Assembly (NCBI GenBank): GCA_026770585.1
Contig: MU646371.1
Span: forward strand, 420,062-432,260
From: Baffinella frigidus
Lineage: Eukaryota > Cryptophyceae > Cryptomonadales > Baffinellaceae
Length of the DNA: 12,199 nucleotides
Direction of reading: 5' to 3'
The position numbers and the translations under genes were made by a program. Positions within the stretch are counted from its first letter, which is position 1. Every line of letters begins with the position of its first letter. This document shows, one piece after another, positions 5,120-8,649 of this stretch. The notes under the pieces are model-generated. The model was given only the letters and a program-made list of their open reading frames with translations, was not told the origin of the DNA and ran no database searches.

Positions 5120-8100
5120 CGCTCTCTATCTCTCGCGCTCTCTCTCTCTCCCTCCCTCTCTCTCGCTGTCTCAGTCTCTCTCTCTCGCTCGCTCTCTCTC
5201 TCTCTCGCTCGTTCTCTTTCTCTCTCTCGCTCTCTCTCTCTCGCGCGCGCGCTCGCTCTCTCTCTCAGACCTCGTCGTTGCCCGCGGCGTTCCACAGGTC
5301 CTGGGTGCGCGCCTTCTTCGCCAGGGGCGACGCCGCCTTCAGCGCCTGCAGGAAGGGGGGGATTGCTCGCCGTCATTCGTAGCATGCCACGATGGGGATA
5401 GCTAGCACCTTTGCAACGGACGAGTAGGCTGCGTAGGAACCTCCCCTAAGGCCCTACGGATTGCCTACCGTAGGGTCCTAGGTCTTATCGCTTAAGGATA
5501 CATCACTTCTTCGCCAAACGGGACGCCGTCTGCAGGGCCTGCCGGACAGTGGAGGGGGGGATTGCTCTCCCGTCATTCGTAACGCGGCACCAGGGGGGTA
5601 GCACTGTTGCCTGGGGAGCCTGCACAGACGGGGTTGCTCCCTCACCCTGAACCTTGAACCCTGAACTTGAGCGCCTGCAGGAAGAGGAGGGGGGGGGGTG
5701 CTCCTCGTCATTGGCTGCATGTCACCAGGGAGGACTATCGCCAGGCCTTGGGAGCCTGCACAGGGGGCATTCCTGAGTCCCCCTCAACTCTCAGCCCTGA
5801 AACCTGAACCCTCAACTCCACAACCATGAACCCTGAATAAGCCGAAAGCGGCTGCTGACGGGAGGGGGGTGGGTCCTGCGTCATTGGGTGGGCGGCACCA
5901 GGGGGGTAGCACTGGTGCCTTGAGAGCCTGCACAGGTGGGACTGCTCCCCCACCCTGAACCTTGAACTCTGAACCCTGAGCCCTGAACCTTGAACCCTGA
6001 ACCCTGAGCCCTGAACCTTGAACCCTGAACCCTGAGCCCTGGGCCCTGTGTGTGAGGGGGGTGGGTCATCCATCATTCGCCACCCGTCACCCGTCACCCC
6101 GAACCCTGGTCAGGAAGTGAAGGGCAGGAAGTGGAGGGGGGGGGGTGCTCCTCGTCATTGGTTGCATGGCATGGGATAGATATCAGTGATATTTCTCCGC
6201 AAAGGGGGACGCCGCCTTCAGGGCATGCAGGACTGTGGGCTTCGCAGATCAGTCCATTTATTTTCGTGGTACTAATGAATGATTACCGAAAGCGCCTGCT
6301 CACGGGAGGGGGGGGGGGTCTCGGCAGTGGGTGCATGGCACGATGGGGATAGCGCCGTTGCGTTATCACTCCTTCGATGTCCTCGCGTCACCCAACAGAG
6401 TCTATTTTGAAGATCTCATCCCGGCGAGTATTTCTGAGAAATACGATTTCGGGGATCTCCGATTCGATTTGCAACGAAAATTACTACACGGACGTGACTG
6501 AAAATGTCCGGTGTGTAGTAATTTTCGTTGCCAGGATCGTATTTCTCAGAAATACTACCCAGGATGAGATCGCCCATCTCAGGGTTTCCGGCATTTTTAA
6601 GCCCCCAAAGTGTGAAACTGCTCCAACGCCAAGACAGATCTAAGATATAATATATTAGCTGACGGGGCTAGCTACCAAGCAGGCTCACATCCACGAACAC
6701 GCCTCGGTTGACTGATGAGATCGCACCTTGTCGGCCTCGAACCGCATAAGGATGTGAGATCACAGGACTGAGATCACAGGACTCCCACCTTGTCGGCCTT
6801 GGAGATCCAGACGTCAGCGGCATTGGCAGCCTTGACGTTCGCCACGGGGTCAGGGTACGACCGCCGGAGCTCCTTCGTCTCCCACGCTTGCACCTGCAGG
6901 TTTTTTTGTGTGTGAGCCGTGCCCCCCTATTCCGTGCCCCCCTATTTAGTCATCGTCTGCGTACAAAGCTGTCCAGTTCAGTCAACCGTCGTGGGACGAT
7001 TAGGTGTGTGAGCCGTGCTGCCATATTCTGTATGGAAGGGAGTCACGCCCGCCCTCGGCCCAAACGGTAGTCGGGTGGTTACGCTCATCACGTTCAACAA
7101 TGTTATGAGGAAAACACTGAAGAAGAACGTGAAGAAGACGTGAGAGTGATCCACTTAGTGCTGGCCACCGTGGCCACTTATGGCGATAAGTGGACCCTGC
7201 TAAGTGGACGCGCCAAGTGTAAGTAGATCACTCTCAAGACGAAGCACCTGCTCCATAGCGCGCGCCTTCGCCGCCCGGGACATCCCAAGCACGTCCACCT
7301 TCTTCCCGCCCACAGACGTCGCCAGCAGCTTCTGCGTCGCGGACAGCCCGTAGTCCTGCACCCACCCCGTGGCGTCCGTGTGGAACTTCGGGCCGCCTTG
7401 GTAGGAGATGACCGCCTTGTGCGCGAACTTGATGGCGGACCTGGGTGAGGCACCGCTTCCGGAGATTAGCAGCGGTGCGCCGACTTCAGCCCTCAGCCCT
7501 CAGCCCTCAGCCCTCAGCCCTCAGCCCTCAGCCCTCATCCCTCATCCCTCAGCCTCAGCCCTCAGCCCTGAACCCTCAGCCGTCAACCGCTGTGCTGGGC
7601 GGTGGTGAGGGGGGGTTGCGACGGAGGGGTGACACGGAGCTAGCCGCACCGTAGCCCCTAAAATATGGCAATCTTTTTAGAATTCTGTGGAAATCGGGTG
7701 AACTTCACATGCTGGGGGGGCTTGTGACGGCTGAGGGTCGAGAGTCTAAGCTCCGGCAGGGCATTCTACACCACGAGCTGGAGGGTCTGTGCCCGCGCAT
7801 GAGCCCCCCCTGTCTGCACGCAGCGTCTTTTGCCATCTACACGGCGAAAAAAAAGCGGAGGTCGGGGTTGCTCAGCGCCCAGGGCAGGGGTGCTCGGGAA
7901 CCCTGAACCCTAACCGTAAGCCCCCAGCCCCAGCGGCGTTACTTGCGCGCGGAAGCCTCGCTAGTGCCCGCAGCCGCGTTCCACATAGCGGTGTGCCCGT
8001 CGTCGTTCTTCTGCACCAGCGCCTGTGTTGTCGAGTCCTGGTCGTACTGCGAAGGGGAAGAGGGGGAAGTTAGCATCGCGTCTTTGGCAAGTTACAGCCA

Positions 8101-8432
8101 GAAGAGGCACTAAAACGCAGCGCTAGGCAGCATCAGCAGAGCAGACCCGCCCGCAGCGAGATCTCCTGGCAACCCGCTCACTCGCTCTGGGGTCCCTAAC
8201 CCCCCCCTAAGTTCTAGCGAAAACCATGGGACGCCCAAACTGAGGAAAAGGAGGCAGGGGCACCCACCGCCCAGTTGATCTCGCGCATCTCGGCGGCGGA
8301 GGCGAGCTCGGTAGGAGAGGAGTGATGGGTAGTGGCGAGCAGGACACACATGGAGAGCAGCACACACCCCATACACACCATGGACACTCCCAAGGCAATT
8401 TCGTTACTTCGCATCTTCATCGTCGCCCCCAT
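3219..8432 (-). CDS. Multi-exon gene for a membrane-anchored repeat-module protein, family unknown
   Basis: Proposed join on the - strand: 8432-8268, 8046-7943, 7440-7248, 6893-6789, 5345-5271, 3314-3219. This gives about 246 residues, with further candidate exons at 1776-1723 and 282-210. Introns are GT-AG and phases agree at every junction (0, 2, 0, 0, 0). Residues about 12-34 form one hydrophobic segment, preceded by basic residues, so a signal-anchor (type II) or uncleaved signal is likely. The rest is soluble and Ala/Lys-rich with repeated (L/M)WNAA motifs and E-M-x-E-I motifs. I do not recognise the family; no enzyme motif is evident. Divergent to the LamG/LysM gene, so a shared promoter is possible. 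The exact start and 3' end are uncertain, and decay to a pseudogene beyond exon 4 cannot be excluded. Confidence 0.6.
3363..3524. mobile_element. Inverted-repeat element, different ends
   Basis: Arms of about 33 bp at 3363-3395 and 3492-3524 (CGGATAGCGA-GGGGCAAA-GGATC, about four mismatches plus one indel) enclose about 96 bp. Inside is a strong hairpin, CTTCAGCTCCC at 3454-3464 with its complement at 3468-3478 and a 3-base loop. No clear target duplication. It differs from the T-N-A-T family and sits just upstream of exon 6 on the gene strand, in intron 5. Confidence 0.6.
3641..3682 (-). pseudogene. Decayed exon-6 acceptor-side copy A
   Basis: On the - strand, GAAACAG is followed by codons for TTLNTIGHAHPSEM, differing from exon 6 mostly in the first codon; homology stops after M. 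The acceptor AG is intact, so it could act as a decoy splice site in intron 5. Shorter copies of the same junction are at 3790-3808 (MTLN) and 4440-4450 (ITLN). Confidence 0.65.
3838..3903. repeat. Partial copy of the TACCTCGCTCATAAG inverted-repeat element
   Basis: GGGGTACCTCGCTCATAAG followed by the CCTAGGACC-ACCGTA-GGGTCCTAGG palindrome repeats the left arm and centre of the complete element at 4496-4619. The opposite outer arm is missing. A third small relative is at 5445-5482. Confidence 0.7.
3910..3960 (-). pseudogene. Decayed exon-6 acceptor-side copy B
   Basis: The best-preserved copy of exon 6: on the - strand CAGCAG is followed by NTLNTMGHAHPSEMHEI, 17 codons in frame, before homology ends near the partial inverted-repeat element at 3838-3903. 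FB-4 (3972-4115) is inserted about 11 bp upstream of its acceptor. It could be a functional alternative exon, but lacks the EYKDPKFVRR half and donor. Confidence 0.6.
3972..4115. mobile_element. Foldback element FB-4 (4-bp TSD ATTT)
   Basis: A 144-bp element with 29-bp inverted repeats (3972-4000 and 4087-4115, one mismatch), flanked by ATTT at 3968-3971 and 4116-4119. Ends are TCATCTCG. Each arm holds the nested palindrome AACTGA-A-TCAGTT (3986-3998; 4089-4101). The centre carries another palindrome, TTAATTAGG-AGG-CCTAATTAA. No ORF. Confidence 0.85.
4247..4386. mobile_element. Foldback element FB-5 (TSD GATC/GAGC)
   Basis: A 140-bp element with about 38-bp inverted repeats, ends TCATACGG and (complemented) TCATGTGG. 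The flanking 4-mers are GATC and GAGC, a duplication with one mismatch. It is inserted in a degenerate exon-6-like copy at its CCGATC. Inverted similarity extends a further 7-8 bp into both flanks (CGTGCCCG). The inner right arm has the complement of GAAATTACTACACG, shared with FB-1 and FB-6. Confidence 0.7.
4399..4681. repeat. Outer inverted repeat enclosing another inverted-repeat element
   Basis: CTGAGAGGAC-CCA-GCCCTTTCC at 4399-4424 and its complement at 4656-4681 (about 26 bp, four mismatches) enclose the element at 4496-4619 and a short telomere-like stretch (4425-4442). It could be an older element later invaded by the inner one. No target duplication seen. Confidence 0.5.
4496..4619. 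mobile_element. TACCTCGCTCATAAG inverted-repeat element, complete copy
   Basis: Outer arms CTACAGGGGTACCTCGCTC plus ATAAGAA at 4496-4521 are perfectly repeated in inverse at about 4594-4619. The centre carries nested CCTAGGACCCTAC and GTAGGCC/CCTAGGGCCC palindromes. An 11-13 G run interrupts the right arm. Target duplication unclear. Partial relatives lie at 3838-3903 and 5445-5482. Confidence 0.75.
4773..4918 (+). repeat. Telomere-like array, TTTAGGG passing to TTTCGGG
   Basis: TTTAGGG units at 4773-4795, mixed GGGTGTA units to 4840, then TTTCGGG units at 4857-4916. The switch of unit variant occurs in blocks. Reads CCCTAAA/CCCGAAA on the gene (-) strand. Confidence 0.85.
4953..4991 (-). 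pseudogene. Decayed exon-5 donor-side copy
   Basis: On the - strand it reads RTHDLWNAAGNDE then GTCACT, compared with RTQDLWNAAGNDE then GTCTGA at exon 5. The upstream half is replaced by unrelated sequence that begins with a stop (TAG). It lies about 280 bp downstream of exon 5 in intron 5. Confidence 0.65.
5079..5266 (+). repeat. CT microsatellite with GCTC/CGCG interruptions
   Basis: About 188 bp of CTCTCTCT with CGCTCGCTC and a CGCGCGCG run. On the gene (-) strand it is a GA-rich tract beginning 5 bp after the exon-5 donor GT. ORFs through it are pure Ser/Leu or Arg/Glu low complexity and are not genes. Confidence 0.9.
5271..5345 (-). CDS. Exon 5 of the minus-strand gene (LWNAA module)
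   Basis: On the - strand, TTCCTGCAG (AG at 5347-5346) is an excellent acceptor, followed in phase 0 by 25 codons: ALKAASPLAKK, then ARTQDLWNAAGNDE, then GTCTGAGAG (GT at 5270-5269). It is the only copy of this junction with an open frame and both splice sites; at least five decayed copies of the 5' edge lie upstream (5346-6300). It shares KAA, ARTQ and LWNAA with candidate exon 8, and WNAAAGTSE with exon 2. Confidence 0.65.
5445..5482. repeat. Small inverted repeat related to 4496-4619
   Basis: CCTAAGGCCCTACGG at 5445-5459 and CCGTAGGGTCCTAGG at 5468-5482 pair with two mismatches around a short loop. Similar to the centre of the element at 4496-4619. Confidence 0.55.
5951..6042 (+). repeat. 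CCCTGAA/CCTTGAA minisatellite (period 7)
   Basis: Units CCCTGAA, CCTTGAA and CCCTGAG, the complement of TTCAGGG. It has a higher-order order of ACCCTGAGCCCTGAACCTTGA-like triplets. Shorter stretches occur at 5643-5668 and 5780-5838 within the tandem array. Orientation is opposite to the TTTAGGG arrays. Confidence 0.85.
6416..6567. mobile_element. Foldback element FB-6 (4-bp TSD GATC)
   Basis: A 152-bp element, ends TCATCC and (complemented) TCATCC, flanked by GATC at 6412-6415 and 6568-6571. Each arm has the nested palindrome GTATTTCT-G-AGAAATAC (6428-6444) or its partner (6539-6555), then AACGAAAATTACTACAC. The left arm has about 20 extra bases between the two. Same family as FB-1, which has paired changes in the nested palindrome. 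The GATC duplication is itself palindromic, so the boundary is slightly ambiguous. Confidence 0.8.
6726..6782 (-). repeat. Exon-4 donor copy and 14-bp tandem duplicate
   Basis: On the - strand GAGGCCGACAAG-GTGCGA at 6738-6721 repeats the last four codons and donor of exon 4. TGAGATCACAGGAC is present twice in tandem (6755-6768, 6769-6782) between that copy and the real donor. The stretch 6568-6725 has no feature I can name. Confidence 0.65.
6789..6893 (-). CDS. Exon 4 of the minus-strand gene
   Basis: On the - strand, CCTGCAG (AG at 6895-6894) is followed in phase 0 by 35 codons beginning VQAWETKELRRSYPDPV and ending AADVWISKADK, then GTGGGAG (GT at 6788-6787). No stops, ordinary amino-acid composition and good splice sites on both sides. 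Its phase matches exon 3 upstream and exon 5 downstream. ELRRSYPDP resembles EIRKMAPEYKDP of exon 6, another sign of internal repetition. No functional motif recognised. Confidence 0.7.
6894..7247 (-). other. Intron 3 of the minus-strand gene
   Basis: 354 bp between exons 3 and 4. It contains a dispersed 15-bp repeat, GTGTGTGAGCCGTGC at 6908-6922 and 7004-7018, with similar bases after each, and the inverted-repeat element at 7141-7236. Its donor is GTGCTTCG and its acceptor CCTGCAG. Confidence 0.6.
7141..7236. mobile_element. 96-bp inverted-repeat element (5-bp TSD AGACG)
   Basis: TGAGAGTGATC-ACTTA at the left and its complement at the right, flanked by AGACG at 7136-7140 and 7237-7241. The interior has two more short inverted pairs (CCACTTA/TAAGTGG; GGCCACCGTGGCC). 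The ends differ from the T-N-A-T family. It lies only 7 bp from the exon-3 donor on the gene strand. On the + strand it starts GTGAG (using G7140) and is followed by AG, an arrangement seen in introner elements, although the gene here is on the other strand. Confidence 0.7.
7248..7440 (-). CDS. Exon 3 of the minus-strand gene
   Basis: On the - strand, CTCACCCAG (AG at 7442-7441) precedes one base that completes a split Lys codon and 64 open codons: SAIKFAHKAVISYQGG, PKFHTDATGWVQDYGLSATQ, KLLATSVGGKKVDVLGMSRA and AKARAMEQ, then GTGCTTC. This is the longest and most protein-like exon of the gene. The incoming phase (2) is exactly that offered by the GTAACG donor of exon 2. Reading past the donor reaches a stop inside the adjacent inverted-repeat element. 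No known motif recognised. Confidence 0.75.
7441..7942 (-). other. Intron 2 of the minus-strand gene
   Basis: 502 bp with donor GTAACG (7942) and acceptor ACCCAG (7441). Bases 7487-7582 are a CAGCCCT minisatellite with period 7, complement AGGGCTG. The rest (7583-7930) is unremarkable, with AT-rich sequence near 7660-7700 and an A-run at 7847-7854. Confidence 0.6.
7487..7582 (+). repeat. CAGCCCT minisatellite (period 7)
   Basis: About 12 units, mainly CAGCCCT with CATCCCT and AACCCTC variants. It is a further 7-mer relative of the telomere-like arrays, in intron 2 next to the exon-3 acceptor. Confidence 0.9.
7943..8046 (-). CDS. Exon 2 of the minus-strand gene
   Basis: On the - strand, CCCCTTCGCAG (AG at 8048-8047) is followed by YDQDSTTQALVQKNDDG, then HTAMWNAAAGTSEASAR plus two bases of a Lys codon, then GTAACG. 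If that donor is ignored the next codon is TAA (7941-7939), giving a 90-residue protein. The perfect phase and codon completion with exon 3 favour splicing. MWNAAAGTSE matches the LWNAA modules of exons 5 and 8. Alternative retention producing a short isoform is possible. Confidence 0.75.
8047..8267 (-). other. Intron 1 of the minus-strand gene
   Basis: 221 bp from GTGGGTGCCC to CCCTTCGCAG on the - strand. The splice is phase 0 on both sides. No repeats of the kinds that fill the other introns are seen. Confidence 0.65.
8268..8432 (-). CDS. Exon 1 of the minus-strand gene (start and membrane anchor)
   Basis: Begins MGATMKMRSNE, followed by a hydrophobic stretch IALGVSMVCMGCVLLSMCVL (residues about 12-34) and then THHSSPTELASAAEMREINW-A before the donor GTGGGT. 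The basic N-terminus and single long hydrophobic segment suggest a signal anchor, placing the remainder in the secretory lumen or outside the cell. Start at 8432 is chosen because it puts the anchor close to the N-terminus and leaves a spacer to the divergent gene; in-frame ATGs also occur at 8483 and 8570, and at 8420 and 8414. Confidence 0.7.
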
Positions 8433-8649
8433 GTCGCCCCTGTCTCTTGGGATTCTGGAATTGTTTCGTGTGGGCTGTGCCATCAAAATCCTGGTTTTAG
8501 GTTGACAAAAAATCCCCGGCTCTTCGAAGTCAAGGGAGCTGGGGAGGAGGGAGCGGCTGGCTGTCGGCATGGAGGGACCACCCTCTCAACGAGCGGACTG
8601 GGCGGAGGAGGGCGCTGAGGCCGGCGCTGACGCCCCGCCGCACCGCCGC
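8433..8649. promoter_or_regulatory. Divergent intergenic spacer, putative shared promoter
   Basis: About 217 bp between the two inferred start codons. It includes TTGACAAAAAATCCCCGGC around 8502-8520 and the 8-bp palindrome CTTCGAAG at 8522-8529. No clear TATA box. Any promoter function is inferred from the head-to-head layout only. Confidence 0.4.

Larger units (their letters stand above)
5346..6345 (-). repeat. Diverged tandem array of exon-5 acceptor plus intron segment
   Basis: Six or seven units of about 90-190 bp. Each carries (on + ) a GCGCCTGC-like exon-5 edge, a G-run, TTGCTC-TCGTCATT, GCAT-GCAC, GGGGATAGCACC and often GAGCCTGCACAG. Exon-like remnants: 5538-5506 (ALQTASRLAKK then TGA), 5674-5666 (ALK), 6224-6197 (ALKAASPFAE with acceptor CAG changed to CAT) and one near 6296. 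These remnants show repeated duplication across the intron-exon boundary, then decay. The 1.4-kb intron 4 is mostly this array. Confidence 0.7.

Noticed and set aside
4845-5405. ORFs of 186 (+) and 149 (-) codons
   Set aside because: Mostly TTTCGGG and CT repeat translated; only the short exon-5 part on the - strand, in another frame, looks coding.
7487-7582. CRISPR-like array
   Set aside because: The units are contiguous 7-mers with no spacers, in a eukaryotic intron.
7801-7890. Short ORF starting MAKDAACRQGG on the - strand
   Set aside because: Only about 29 codons, inside intron 2, with no splice support or recognisable similarity.
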